In this document: positions 9,226 through 17,313 of the stretch, one piece after another
Position numbering within the stretch: position 1 is the first letter of the stretch
Layout of the letters: each line of letters opens with the position of its first letter
Assembly (NCBI RefSeq): GCF_900184035.1
Contig: NZ_FXWP01000004.1
Location: 186,001 to 250,000 of the forward strand
DNA length: 64,000 nt
Direction of reading: 5' to 3'
From: Kosakonia pseudosacchari
GTDB taxonomy: Bacteria > Pseudomonadota > Gammaproteobacteria > Enterobacterales > Enterobacteriaceae
Notes under the pieces: model-generated
What the model saw: the letters and a program-made list of their open reading frames with translations, nothing else
What the model was told of the DNA's origin: nothing
Database searches by the model: none
Program-made: the position numbers and the translations under genes

Positions 9226-9415
9226 CCAACGTACTTTTCAGCAACACTGGCTTTGTTTTGACTTTCGGTCTCACCGCGATGGGGTTGCGTCCCCGCTGAA
9301 ATCGGCGAACCGGAGCGTGAATGACAAGGGCTGGACGCCATGGATGGCGGCCAGAGGCGAATCGAGCCACGACGGCGAGTCGAGCCGACCGCAGGCAGGC
9401 ACGCGGTAGCTCCCC
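9226..9415. other. Non-coding spacer between the two repeat modules
   Basis: I see no convincing gene in these 190 bases. Short frames exist but have no ribosome-binding site and no protein-like composition. The stretch contains a small direct repeat, CGAATCGAGCC (9358-9368) and CGAGTCGAGCC (9376-9386), and the palindrome GCCATGGATGGC near 9338. It may be part of the same composite repeat element. Confidence 0.5.
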
Positions 9416-9533
9416 TTATCCCGTTCACCGCATAAGTGATGAATGAAACTCCCGTGCGTCTGGTGAACGGAACCATTCCACCCATGCGGCATGCCGCATC
9501 GATTGCCGGTGGAGCTTGTGCTTACCGGGCCTG
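9416..9533. repeat. Palindromic repeat module, copy B (stem-loop inverted relative to copy A)
   Basis: Bases 9416-9474 are again 59 bp. The left arm (17 bp) is the reverse complement of the right arm of copy A, and the right arm (14 bp) is the reverse complement of the left arm of copy A, while the 28-bp centres differ. The following part is in direct orientation: CCACCCATGCGGCATG and the perfect palindrome ATGCGGCATGCCGCAT (9483-9498), then a REP-like hairpin TGCCGGTGG...TTACCGGGCC at 9503-9533. It ends 36 bases from the yegS stop. Confidence 0.75.
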
Positions 9534-9569
9534 ATTGGGTTTCCAACACCCGCGTAACGTTGCGGCGCA

Positions 9570-10469
9570 TTAACGCAATAACGGGCAATCCGGCGGCAAC
9601 CGGCATTGCAGCGCATTCGGCACCACTTCAATGCGAAACTGCTCGCCGCGCAGCGGTTCGCCGTCGAGATTAAACGTCATTTCATGCGGCGCATTGATTT
9701 CAAACCACGCCGATTTCCCGTCGATAATATGCGGGTTATCTTCCGGCTGTGTCAGGGTGGTGAACAGCGCCGGCAGCAGTTCATCACCGGTGAAAATTCG
9801 TAGCTGCAATAAACCGTCATTGATCAACGCCTGAGGGCAGAGCTGCTGTCCGCCGCCCGCCTGGCGACCATTGCCGATGCCAATCACCAGCGCGTCGCCC
9901 TGCCAGTGAAAATCTTCGCCGGTTATTTCGCAGCGATCCGCTTTCAGCATATCCATGCGCATCAGGCCGTGAATCAAATAGGAGACGCCGCCGAGCGCGG
10001 CTTTGAGTTTTTCCGGCGTTTCACTGGTAATCCGAGTGCCAAAACCGCCGGTCGCCATATTGATAAAGCAGGTTTTATCGTTTACGCGGGCGATATCAAT
10101 CGGCACCGCTTTACCGACAATCGCCAGCTGTAAGGCTTTATCCAGACCTTCCGGGATGCCGGCGCTGGTGGCGAAATCATTGGCCGTGCCGAGCGGCAAA
10201 ATGCCCAGCGCCGGAATTGTCTCGCCTTTGCAGTTCACCAGCGCGGTCGCCACTTCGTTAATGGTGCCATCGCCGCCACCGGCAATCACCGTGGCTACGC
10301 CACGTTGCTGTGCCTCCTCGACATAGCGCACCGCGTCACCTTTTTCCCAGGTGACGCGCACCTGAATATCCATGCCTTCATCGCGCAATAGCGTTACTGC
10401 TTCGCGCAGGGCGTCGTCCCCGGCGCTTTTACCGTTGAGGATTAACAAACTTGTGGGAAATGCGCTCAT
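9570..10469 (-). CDS. yegS: Lipid kinase YegS
   Basis: YegS is a cytoplasmic diacylglycerol-kinase-fold protein that phosphorylates lipids such as phosphatidylglycerol in vitro. The DAGK catalytic motif [10 protein letters not shown] is at residues 64-73 and the C-terminal beta-sandwich is intact ([11 protein letters not shown] end as in E. coli). An ATG three codons further upstream (10478) is possible. I prefer 10469 because AGGA then lies 8 bases upstream and the 299-residue product equals the E. coli length. It is transcribed leftward, convergent with the ABC importer unit. Confidence 0.94.
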   Translation of the reverse strand: MSAFPTSLLILNGKSAGDDALREAVTLLRDEGMDIQVRVTWEKGDAVRYVEEAQQRGVATVIAGGGDGTINEVATALVNCKGETIPALGILPLGTANDFATSAGIPEGLDKALQLAIVGKAVPIDIARVNDKTCFINMATGGFGTRITSETPEKLKAALGGVSYLIHGLMRMDMLKADRCEITGEDFHWQGDALVIGIGNGRQAGGGQQLCPQALINDGLLQLRIFTGDELLPALFTTLTQPEDNPHIIDGKSAWFEINAPHEMTFNLDGEPLRGEQFRIEVVPNALQCRLPPDCPLLR

Positions 10470-10548
10470 TCTTTTCATCCTGATTGAATTCGATGAGAAA
10501 AGTGTATCGCAGGAGAGAAAAGTGGGGAGAAAAAGCAGAGAAAGGATG

Positions 10549-10636
10549 AAAAAAAATCAGCCTGCGTAAGGGAGATTACGCAGGCTAAGGAGGTGGTTCC
10601 TGGTACAGCTAGCATTTATGGGTTATGTTTTTCAGC
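10549..10636 (-). ncRNA. cyaR: CyaR (RyeE) small regulatory RNA
   Basis: Read on the minus strand, the transcript begins GCTGAAAAACATAACCCATA and contains the core TACCAGGAACCACCTCCTTA that Hfq-dependent CyaR uses to pair with ribosome-binding sites of ompX, nadE, luxS and other mRNAs in E. coli. It ends with a strong hairpin AGCCTGCGTAA...TTACGCAGGCT and a run of eight T. The predicted length of 88 nt agrees with E. coli CyaR (about 87 nt), and the position beside trhP (yegQ) is conserved. Confidence 0.96.
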
Positions 10637-10643
10637 GAGAAGG

Positions 10644-10686
10644 ATAATACCCGTATTAAACGGGGCGGTATGTGATCCGATTCTAA
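10644..10686 (-). promoter_or_regulatory. cyaR promoter with class II CRP site
   Basis: On the minus strand the -10 hexamer is TATTAT (10644-10649), 7 bases before the predicted CyaR start at 10636. A CRP-like box TGTGA-TCCGAT-TCTAA, written on the plus strand, occupies 10671-10686. Its centre falls about 42 bases upstream of the start, the class II activator position. This agrees with the known Crp activation of CyaR in E. coli. Confidence 0.75.
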
Positions 10687-10719
10687 GATTTTTCGCGCCG
10701 AAAAAATAACCCTGCTCAA

Positions 10720-12081
10720 TCACTTCGCGTGAGGATTGCGTGTTGACTGCCCGGTGAAATTTCTCATCAACAGCGCATATTCCAGCGCCATATCCTGCGG
10801 AACCGGCAACCAGACAGTATAACCGTCTCCCGGCGCGACCGGCATGGCTTCGCCTTTGGCGTTTTCCATGTGCTCCAGCGTAAAGTTGACGTTGCCCTGC
10901 GGGGTCATCAACTCCAGGCTGTCGCCCACGGAGAACTTATTTTTCACCGCTACCGCCGCAAGATCGCCTTTGCGCTCACCGGTAAATTCACCGACAAACT
11001 GCTGGCGTTCGGAAACGGAATAACCGTATTCATAGTTCTGATAGTCGTCATGGGTGTGACGGCGCAGGAACCCTTCGGTGTAACCACGGTGCGCCAGGCC
11101 TTCCAGCGTCTCCAGCAGCGAGGTGTCGAACGGCTTGCCCGCGGCGGCGTCGTCAATCGCTTTGCGATAAACCTGCGCCGTGCGCGCGCAGTAGTAGAAG
11201 GATTTAGTGCGGCCTTCGATTTTCAGCGAATGCACACCCATCTGCGTTAACCGTTCAACATGCGCAATTGCCCGCAGATCTTTCGAGTTCATGATGTAAG
11301 TGCCGTGCTCATCTTCGAAGGCGGTCATGTACTCGCCCGGACGCTGGGCTTCTTCAATCATGAACACTTTATCGGTCGGCGCGCCGATGCCGAGCGTCGG
11401 TTCAATGTTCTGCACCGGGATCGGTTCATGGACATGCACGATATTGCCGATGGCGTCCTCTTTGCCTTCCTGCACGTTATATTCCCAGCGGCAGGCGTTG
11501 GTACAGGTGCCCTGGTTCGGATCGCGTTTATTGATATAACCCGAGAGCAGGCAGCGGCCGGAATAAGCCATGCACAGTGCGCCGTGAACGAAGATTTCAA
11601 TCTCCATTTCCGGCACCTGGGCGCGGATTTCGGCAATCTCTTCCAGCGACAATTCGCGCGAAAGGATCACGCGGGTCAGCCCCATTTGCTGCCAGAACTT
11701 CACGGTTGCCCAGTTAACGGCGTTGGCCTGCACGGAGAGGTGAATCGGCATCTGCGGGAAGTTTTCACGCACCAGCATAATTAAACCGGGATCGGACATA
11801 ATCAGCGCATCCGGCCCCATATCCACCACCGGTTTCAGGTCGCGAATAAACGTTTTCAGCTTGGCGTTGTGCGGGGCAATGTTCACCACCACGTAAAACT
11901 GCTTACCCAGCGCGTGGGCTTCGTTAATGCCGATTTGCAGGTTTTCGTGGTTGAATTCGTTATTGCGCACGCGCAGCGAGTAACGCGGTTGGCCCGCGTA
12001 AACCGCGTCTGCGCCATAGGCGAAAGCGTAACGCATATTTTTCAGCGTTCCCGCCGGGGAGAGGAGTTCCGGTTTAAACAT
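10720..12081 (-). CDS. trhP: tRNA 5-hydroxyuridine modification protein TrhP (YegQ), U32 peptidase family
   Basis: TrhP is needed for prephenate-dependent 5-hydroxylation of uridine 34 in tRNAs, the first step to cmo5U/mo5U. The 453-residue protein carries the U32 signature EIFVHGALCMAYSGRCLLS at residues 162-180. Cys170, Cys177, Cys193 and Cys197 could hold an iron-sulfur cluster, as proposed for the family. The start ATG at 12081 gives the E. coli-like N-terminus MFKPELLSPAGTLKNMRYAF. The 5' leader contains stacked hairpins (12112-12156). The CyaR gene lies just downstream on the same strand but has its own promoter. Confidence 0.95.
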   Translation of the reverse strand: MFKPELLSPAGTLKNMRYAFAYGADAVYAGQPRYSLRVRNNEFNHENLQIGINEAHALGKQFYVVVNIAPHNAKLKTFIRDLKPVVDMGPDALIMSDPGLIMLVRENFPQMPIHLSVQANAVNWATVKFWQQMGLTRVILSRELSLEEIAEIRAQVPEMEIEIFVHGALCMAYSGRCLLSGYINKRDPNQGTCTNACRWEYNVQEGKEDAIGNIVHVHEPIPVQNIEPTLGIGAPTDKVFMIEEAQRPGEYMTAFEDEHGTYIMNSKDLRAIAHVERLTQMGVHSLKIEGRTKSFYYCARTAQVYRKAIDDAAAGKPFDTSLLETLEGLAHRGYTEGFLRRHTHDDYQNYEYGYSVSERQQFVGEFTGERKGDLAAVAVKNKFSVGDSLELMTPQGNVNFTLEHMENAKGEAMPVAPGDGYTVWLPVPQDMALEYALLMRNFTGQSTRNPHAK

Positions 12082-12111
12082 GATGTTCTCATTCTGATGA
12101 CAGGTCAGACA

Positions 12112-12156
12112 GCCTCACCGCAGTGAGGCAGTAGGGGAGTTCCCCTAAATTTAGGG
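12112..12156. other. Stacked palindromes in the trhP leader
   Basis: Three inverted repeats sit in 45 bases: GCCTCAC (12112-12118) pairing with GTGAGGC (12123-12129), TAGGGGA (12132-12138) pairing with TCCCCTA (12141-12147), and the perfect palindrome CCCTAAATTTAGGG (12143-12156). The last two overlap and cannot form together. They could terminate the upstream gene, serve as a protein site, or form alternative leader structures for trhP. Confidence 0.5.
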
Positions 12157-12198
12157 CGGGAATTGTAGCGCCGCGAGTCGGGGGAGTAAACCCGCGCG

Positions 12199-12930
12199 TT
12201 AGTTCACGCGCAGGTAGGTGCCATCGGCGCTGACGTTATGGCCGAAACCGCAATTCATCGCGTCATCCGTTTTCATCTCCAGCCTGTTGAGATCCGCCGC
12301 CAGACTTAACGAAATGGTGCACTGCGAAATGCCTTCCTCACGCAAAACGATGTCGCCTTTGCCGTTTTTCAGCGTCACTTTTTCGCTGAACTCGCCCATA
12401 TTCGGCCCGGAGTAAAGCCCCATGATGCCGAAATAAAGACCGGACCAGTCAGCCTGCCAGGTCTCTTCACTTTTAGGTTTAAGCGTGATGACTTCCCACT
12501 GGCTCATCCCGGCGTACTGCCAGTATTCCCCTGCGGCGGAAGCCGGTTTTGGCATCGCGTGTAACTTATCCTGAATACGCGAGAGGTTATATTTCGACTT
12601 TTCATCGTCTGGCATAATGGACAGCCACGCCTGCGCTTTGCGGTACTCGCCCTGGCGGATCCAGGTCAGTGCCACGTTGTTGTAGGCGGTCGCTATCAAC
12701 ACACCGTTCGGTTTATCTTTGCCTAATTCGCACTGCTCCAGCCATGCCGCCTGTTCTTCGAAAGCCTCGCGCGCTTTGGGGTAGTCTTTCGCTTTGTAAT
12801 ACAGATCGCCTTGTTTGGCGTAATCGGCGATTTTTGCGCAGTCTGCATCCATCTGCGCTTCGGTAAGCTCCGCCTGGCAGCTGAACGCTGCCAATAAGAG
12901 TGTCAGCGCACCGTAGTAGTATTTCCTCAC
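12199..12930 (-). CDS. Exported TPR-like protein of unknown function
   Basis: I do not recognise this 243-residue protein by name. It has a signal peptide (MRKYYYGALTLLLAAFSCQA, cleavage after about residue 20). Two helical TPR-like segments follow, at about residues 35-64 (YYKAKDYPKAREAFEEQ) and 76-101 (AYNNVALTWIRQGEYRKAQA), then a beta-rich C-terminal half. Four cysteines in the mature part could form disulfides, consistent with a periplasmic location. The start is a GTG at 12930 preceded by AAGGAA. It is transcribed toward trhP and diverges from the HTH membrane-protein gene at 13165. Confidence 0.75.
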   Translation of the reverse strand: MRKYYYGALTLLLAAFSCQAELTEAQMDADCAKIADYAKQGDLYYKAKDYPKAREAFEEQAAWLEQCELGKDKPNGVLIATAYNNVALTWIRQGEYRKAQAWLSIMPDDEKSKYNLSRIQDKLHAMPKPASAAGEYWQYAGMSQWEVITLKPKSEETWQADWSGLYFGIMGLYSGPNMGEFSEKVTLKNGKGDIVLREEGISQCTISLSLAADLNRLEMKTDDAMNCGFGHNVSADGTYLRVN

Positions 12931-13075
12931 TATCCCTTTCCTTTTATTGTTGTGTAGACCTGCGGCTGGCGAAACGACGCCATGCCCTCAGACGCCCGCC
13001 ATCATACAGAGGATTGCGCTGTTGTTCACGAAAGACGTATTCACTGAGGTTATACTTGGCGACAGGCCGTGTCAG

Positions 13076-13117
13076 GCTGCTGTCGGGTTGCTGTCAGGTG
13101 CGGATCGTGTTGCTGTC
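13076..13117. promoter_or_regulatory. Three helically phased GYTGCTGTC repeats
   Basis: GCTGCTGTC (13076-13084), GTTGCTGTC (13087-13095) and GTTGCTGTC (13109-13117) are spaced 11 and 22 bases apart, that is one and two helical turns. They end 47 bases before the start of the small HTH gene and lie in the divergent intergenic region (12931-13164). The arrangement suggests a cooperative binding site, perhaps for the HTH protein itself. Confidence 0.45.
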
Positions 13118-13164
13118 TGCGGGGTTGGGTGACACTACAGGCCGGATTCATCAGGAGAAAGAGT

Positions 13165-13629
13165 ATGAGCGATAACAAAGTAAAAGCATTACGTCTGGCT
13201 CGTGCCTGGTCACAGGAACAACTGGCGGAGATGGCGGCACTGAGCGTCAGAACGGTACAGCGAATTGAAAATGGCGATCAGCCTTCGCTGGAAACACTCA
13301 GCGCACTGGCGGCGGTGTTTGGCGTCAGCGTCACCGAGCTTTCCGCGCAGAGCGAGGCGGGCGAAGAGGCGCTGGATAAACGCATTACCGCAGCGCGGGA
13401 ACAACTCGACGCCGAAAGCGGCTTCTGGCGCATGTTGATTACCGCCGTTATCGTCTGCGTGCTGCTGTTTTTCCTCAATCGCAGCACCGCGCCGGACAGC
13501 GACTGGTCATTGTGGGTGGCGGCGATTTGGGGCGGGCTGGTGGCGGTGAAAGGGTTGCGGATTTTTGTCTTCGCGAATCTGATTAGCCAGTGGCATAAGC
13601 AACGTTTGCAGCGGTTGCTGCGTAAATAG
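13165..13629 (+). CDS. XRE-family HTH protein with two C-terminal transmembrane helices
   Basis: A 154-residue protein. Residues 4-62 form a Cro/CI-type helix-turn-helix (WSQEQLAEMAALSVRTVQRI). A linker follows, then hydrophobic helices at about 90-105 (LITAVIVCVLLFFLNR) and 115-137, and a basic tail (KQRLQRLLRK). It is therefore probably a membrane-tethered DNA-binding protein. The two helices resemble the small 2TM domain found after HTH domains in other bacteria. The ATG at 13165 has AGGAG 7 bases upstream. An in-frame region further upstream, to 13069, overlaps the phased repeats and is unlikely to be translated. The gene is convergent with baeR. Confidence 0.85.
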   Translation: MSDNKVKALRLARAWSQEQLAEMAALSVRTVQRIENGDQPSLETLSALAAVFGVSVTELSAQSEAGEEALDKRITAAREQLDAESGFWRMLITAVIVCVLLFFLNRSTAPDSDWSLWVAAIWGGLVAVKGLRIFVFANLISQWHKQRLQRLLRK

Positions 13630-13642
13630 CACGACCGGAGCG

Positions 13643-13664
13643 TGTCGGGCGCGTGCGCCCGACA
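13643..13664. terminator. Hairpin between convergent HTH gene and baeR
   Basis: TGTCGGGCGC (13643-13652) pairs perfectly with GCGCCCGACA (13655-13664). The hairpin sits in the 41-base gap between two converging genes. No clear T run follows on either strand, so bidirectional terminator function is likely but not certain. Confidence 0.6.
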
Positions 13665-13670
13665 TACGGC

Positions 13671-14393
13671 TTACGCCAGTTTGCAGGCGTCGGCTTCCCA
13701 GCGGTAACCGACACCGTAAACGGCGCGGATAAAGGATTGCTCCTCATCCAGCGCTTCGAGTTTGCGACGCAGGTTTTTGATATGGCTGTCGATGGTGCGG
13801 TCCGTCACCACGCGGTAGTCGTCATACAGATGGTTAAGTAATTGCTCGCGGGAGAAGACTTTGCCCGGCTCGCTGGAAAGTGTTTTCAGCAGACGAAACT
13901 CCGCGGGCGTCAGATCCAACAGTTTATTGTGCCAGCTCGCCTGAAAACGGCCTTCATCGACAATCAGCGGGCTTTCCGCGTCCAGCCGCTCCAGTTCGCG
14001 CTGTGGTTTGCAGCGGCGCAGAATGGTTTTCACGCGCGCCACCACTTCGCGCGGGCTGTAAGGTTTGCAGATGTAATCATCCGCGCCAATCTCCAGCCCC
14101 AGCAGGCGGTCGATCTCTTCGATTTTCGCCGTCACCATAATAATGGGCACGTTAGAAAAACGACGGATCTCCCGGCATAACGTTAGCCCGTCGGTGCCGG
14201 GTAGCATCAAATCCAGCAGGATCAGATCCGGCGGCGTCTGGCGCACGTAAGCGAGCACCTGATCGCCGTGGTTAATCAGCGATGGCGCGTAGCTCGCCGC
14301 GCGCAGATAGTCGAGCAGCAACTGCCCAAGCTTTGGCTCATCTTCAACAACCAGGATGCGTGGCGTGTTTTCATCGATCGGTAACTCAGTCAT
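13671..14393 (-). CDS. baeR: Two-component response regulator BaeR
   Basis: BaeR is the OmpR-type regulator of the envelope stress response to indole, metals, flavonoids and other toxic compounds. It activates mdtABCD-baeSR, acrD and spy in E. coli. The receiver domain has Asp61 as phosphoacceptor (ILLDLMLPG), Thr88 and Lys110. The winged-helix C-terminal domain ends in [16 protein letters not shown]. The 240-residue length is normal. Its start overlaps the baeS stop as ATGA, making it the last gene of the mdtABCD-baeSR operon. Confidence 0.97.
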   Translation of the reverse strand: MTELPIDENTPRILVVEDEPKLGQLLLDYLRAASYAPSLINHGDQVLAYVRQTPPDLILLDLMLPGTDGLTLCREIRRFSNVPIIMVTAKIEEIDRLLGLEIGADDYICKPYSPREVVARVKTILRRCKPQRELERLDAESPLIVDEGRFQASWHNKLLDLTPAEFRLLKTLSSEPGKVFSREQLLNHLYDDYRVVTDRTIDSHIKNLRRKLEALDEEQSFIRAVYGVGYRWEADACKLA

Positions 14394-15901
14394 ACATCTC
14401 TCGTTTTTTCGCGTTCAAGCGGTAGTTCAACTGTAATGCTAACCCCGCCGAATGGCGAGTGCGCCGCATGGATAGCGCCACCGTGCGCTTCCACGATATT
14501 CAAACAGATAGCCAGCCCCAGGCCGGAGCCGCCGCTGGCGCGGTTACGCGAGCCTTCCGTGCGATAAAAGCGCTCGAACAGCCGTTTGAGTTGCTCATCG
14601 CTGACGCCCGGCGTGCTGTCGGCAAAACGCATCACCAGCGTGTTATCGCGGGTGATGACCTGGATAAGCGTTTGCCCGCCCGCATCGGTGTAGCGCAGGC
14701 TGTTTTCCAGCAGGTTGTTAAAGAGCTGCATCAGGCGATCGGGATCGCCAAACACCGTGGCGCTGGCGGGCATCTCAAGGGAAAGTGTCAGATTGCGGCT
14801 GGCGTAACGCTCGCGGAACGCGCCCGCGGCGATCTCCACCAGCGACACCACATCCACCGGCGCTTTCTGGTAGGCCAGCGCCCCTTCATCGGACATCGAC
14901 AACTGATGCAGATCGTTGACCAGTTTGGTGAGCGTGGCGACTTCCGCCTGCAGCGAGGCCACCGATTCCGGTGTGAATTGCCGCACGCCATCCTGAATCG
15001 CCTCCAGCTCGCCGCGCAGCACCGCCAGCGGCGTGCGCAGTTCATGCGAGATGTCCGCCATAAAGTCACGGCGCATCTGCTGGTTGCGCTCCAGTGTGCT
15101 GGCGAGCTGGTTAAAGTCGCGCGCCAGCCGACCAAGTTCATCCTGGCTACCAGGCGTGACGCGGGTGGAGAAATCGCCCGAGGCGAGCCGGTGGGTGCCC
15201 TCGACCAGCCGTTTTACCGGCGCCAGTAAACCGCGCGCCAGCGGGAAGGTGGCCAGTGCGGCGAGCAGCGTGGCAAGCCCGACAATTAACCAACTGGTGC
15301 GCCGCTGCTGGCGATCAAAGTTGATATCGGTATTGCGCGTCAGGCGCTCAATCGGCGACGCGATAACCCAGCCGACGGTCGCGTTATTCACGACAATCGC
15401 CCGGCGAGTGCCGTCCGTTGGCACCGGCGAACGCGGGCCGACCAGTACGTTAGCGTCCTGATCGATAACCCAGAATTTGGTGCGCCAGCCGCGCGGCGGC
15501 ATATCCGGCGGCGGTGGGCGGGAATCTTGCGCCATTTCCTCTTCCGGGGGCGGGCCCATGTCGCGCTCCATCCCCGGCGGCGGTTCGCCTTGCATCCCGC
15601 GCGGTGGCTCACCGGGACGGTCTTCATCGTGGTCATTATCCCGTTCGAATGAACGCAGGAGCTGGAAAATCACCCGGTCATTGTTGCGCAAAAACTGCCA
15701 GCTACCGTTCTGCGCGTACTGCTCGGCCAGCGCGTCGCTCAGCATTTGCAAGCGCTGTTCGTTGCCGCGCTTAATGTAGTCAATAAAACCGTGCTCAAAG
15801 CTGAGGCGCACCGCCCAGTGCATGGTGATCAGCAGAACAATGCAGGTGGCTAAAATTGCCAGAAACAGTTTGGCCGTAATACCTGGCCGCCAGAACTTCA
15901 T
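14390..15901 (-). CDS. baeS: Sensor histidine kinase BaeS with enlarged Pro/Met-rich periplasmic insertion
   Basis: BaeS senses envelope-damaging compounds and phosphorylates BaeR. Transmembrane helices lie at about 12-30 and 204-222. A HAMP domain follows, then the H box with His286 ([16 protein letters not shown]) and the ATP-binding domain ([19 protein letters not shown]). The protein is 503 residues, against 467 that I recall for E. coli. The excess lies in the periplasmic domain at about residues 91-137, a low-complexity stretch of PPxGM and PPP motifs with many acidic residues, where E. coli has only a short PGPGMPPHGW segment. It overlaps mdtD and baeR by ATGA. Confidence 0.96.
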   Translation of the reverse strand: MKFWRPGITAKLFLAILATCIVLLITMHWAVRLSFEHGFIDYIKRGNEQRLQMLSDALAEQYAQNGSWQFLRNNDRVIFQLLRSFERDNDHDEDRPGEPPRGMQGEPPPGMERDMGPPPEEEMAQDSRPPPPDMPPRGWRTKFWVIDQDANVLVGPRSPVPTDGTRRAIVVNNATVGWVIASPIERLTRNTDINFDRQQRRTSWLIVGLATLLAALATFPLARGLLAPVKRLVEGTHRLASGDFSTRVTPGSQDELGRLARDFNQLASTLERNQQMRRDFMADISHELRTPLAVLRGELEAIQDGVRQFTPESVASLQAEVATLTKLVNDLHQLSMSDEGALAYQKAPVDVVSLVEIAAGAFRERYASRNLTLSLEMPASATVFGDPDRLMQLFNNLLENSLRYTDAGGQTLIQVITRDNTLVMRFADSTPGVSDEQLKRLFERFYRTEGSRNRASGGSGLGLAICLNIVEAHGGAIHAAHSPFGGVSITVELPLEREKTRDV

Positions 15902-17313
15902 GATTCTCTCCTGTGGCGACGGGCAATCACGACGTTCTGGCTGGCGTCGTTCGGGACGCGGGCGAAGAGCAACGCCGGAAGTGAAATAATCACCGCCATG
16001 CTGAGGTAAACGTAAAGAAAAACATGGTGCGCCACGCCGCTGTCCGCAGACAGATGCTGCTGACCAAACAGGCCGAGCAGCAGACCGGCAACGGTCACGC
16101 CGATACTCATCGATAACTGCATGATCATTGACAACAGACTGTTGCCGCCGCTGGCCAGCTCATCGGGCAGATCTTTGAGCGTTAAGGTGTTCATGGAGGA
16201 GAAGCGCATCGAGTTGATCATCCCCTGGCAGAACAGCACAACCGGCAGCAGGTAATACCAGCCGAGCAGGGCGGTACCCATGAACAGCAGGCTGATGACA
16301 GCCAGGCCAAGCGTGGAGCAGACCAGCACGCGGCGGTAACCAAAACGGTTCACCACCTGCACCACGATGCGTTTCATCCCCATACTGCCGAGCACCATCG
16401 GGATCATCATCAACCCGGCGTGAAAGGGCGAAAACCCCAGACCAATCTGCAAAAACACCGGCGTCATAAACGGCAACATCCCGCTGCCGATGCGCCCGGC
16501 GAAACTGCCGGCCAGACCCAGTGAAAATGAGGGCGTGCGGAACAACCGCAGATTAAACAACGCCCCGTCGTTGCCCCTGGCATGCAGCAGATAAAAGAGG
16601 ATCGCCGCCGCGCCCACCGCCACCAGCACGCCAAGTTGCCATGACGTTAGCCCCAGCCCGCGATTGCCATCAAGCGCCAGCGTCAGCGTTGCCATGCCGC
16701 CCGCGAGCAGCACAAAACCCGCCATATCAAAGCGGCGGGTTTGCAGGGTGTAGTTGGGCATCAGGCTGAGGGTGGCAATCGCACCGAGAATACCCACCGG
16801 CAGGTTAATCAGGAAAATCCAGTGCCAGGAAGCATATTCCACCAGCATACCGCCAAGCGCCGGGCCGAGCAGTGGGCCGATCTGCCCCGGCAGGGTGACA
16901 AAGGTCATTGCCGCCATGTACTGATCGCGCGGAACAATTTTCATCACCGTTAGCCTGCCGACCGGCACCATCATCGCGCCGCCAACGCCTTGCAGCACGC
17001 GCGACATGACCAACTGATCGAGTGTGGAAGCCTGGGCGCAAAACAGTGAGCCAGTGGTAAACAGCACAATGGCGGCAAAAAAGATGTTTCGCACGCCAAC
17101 CCTGTCAGCCAGCCAGCCGCTGGCGGGCAGCATCACCGCCACCGTCAGCACATAGGCGACCACCACCATATGCATGTGCAGCGGGCTCTCCCCGAGGCTT
17201 TTCGCCATCGAGGGGAGCGCCGTGTTAACAATGGTGGTATCCAGCGACTGCATAAAAAAACCAAAGGCGACAATCCATAGTTGCCAGCGGATGTTGTTTG
17301 GTAGCTCATTCAT
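15898..17313 (-). CDS. mdtD: MFS transporter MdtD (DHA2 family, 14 helices)
   Basis: A 471-residue inner-membrane major facilitator protein of the drug:H+ antiporter DHA2 type. It is encoded in the mdt operon but is not required for MdtABC drug efflux in E. coli. Some authors assign it iron-citrate export instead. The N-terminal helix reads [20 protein letters not shown], with the DHA2 motif [11 protein letters not shown], and motif A-like [13 protein letters not shown] is present. The start overlaps the mdtC stop as ATGA and the stop overlaps baeS. Confidence 0.95.
   Translation of the reverse strand: MNELPNNIRWQLWIVAFGFFMQSLDTTIVNTALPSMAKSLGESPLHMHMVVVAYVLTVAVMLPASGWLADRVGVRNIFFAAIVLFTTGSLFCAQASTLDQLVMSRVLQGVGGAMMVPVGRLTVMKIVPRDQYMAAMTFVTLPGQIGPLLGPALGGMLVEYASWHWIFLINLPVGILGAIATLSLMPNYTLQTRRFDMAGFVLLAGGMATLTLALDGNRGLGLTSWQLGVLVAVGAAAILFYLLHARGNDGALFNLRLFRTPSFSLGLAGSFAGRIGSGMLPFMTPVFLQIGLGFSPFHAGLMMIPMVLGSMGMKRIVVQVVNRFGYRRVLVCSTLGLAVISLLFMGTALLGWYYLLPVVLFCQGMINSMRFSSMNTLTLKDLPDELASGGNSLLSMIMQLSMSIGVTVAGLLLGLFGQQHLSADSGVAHHVFLYVYLSMAVIISLPALLFARVPNDASQNVVIARRHRRES

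Noticed and set aside
9173-9409. Possible small gene in the repeat region
   Set aside because: It starts inside the repeat module, lacks a ribosome-binding site and crosses REP-like hairpins.
13069-13164. N-terminal extension of the HTH protein
   Set aside because: The extension (many Cys, Gly, Arg) translates the phased repeat region, and the ATG at 13165 has a proper AGGAG.
14459-15229. 256-codon plus-strand frame inside baeS
   Set aside because: It is antisense to the histidine kinase domain of BaeS, which is intact. No start signals.
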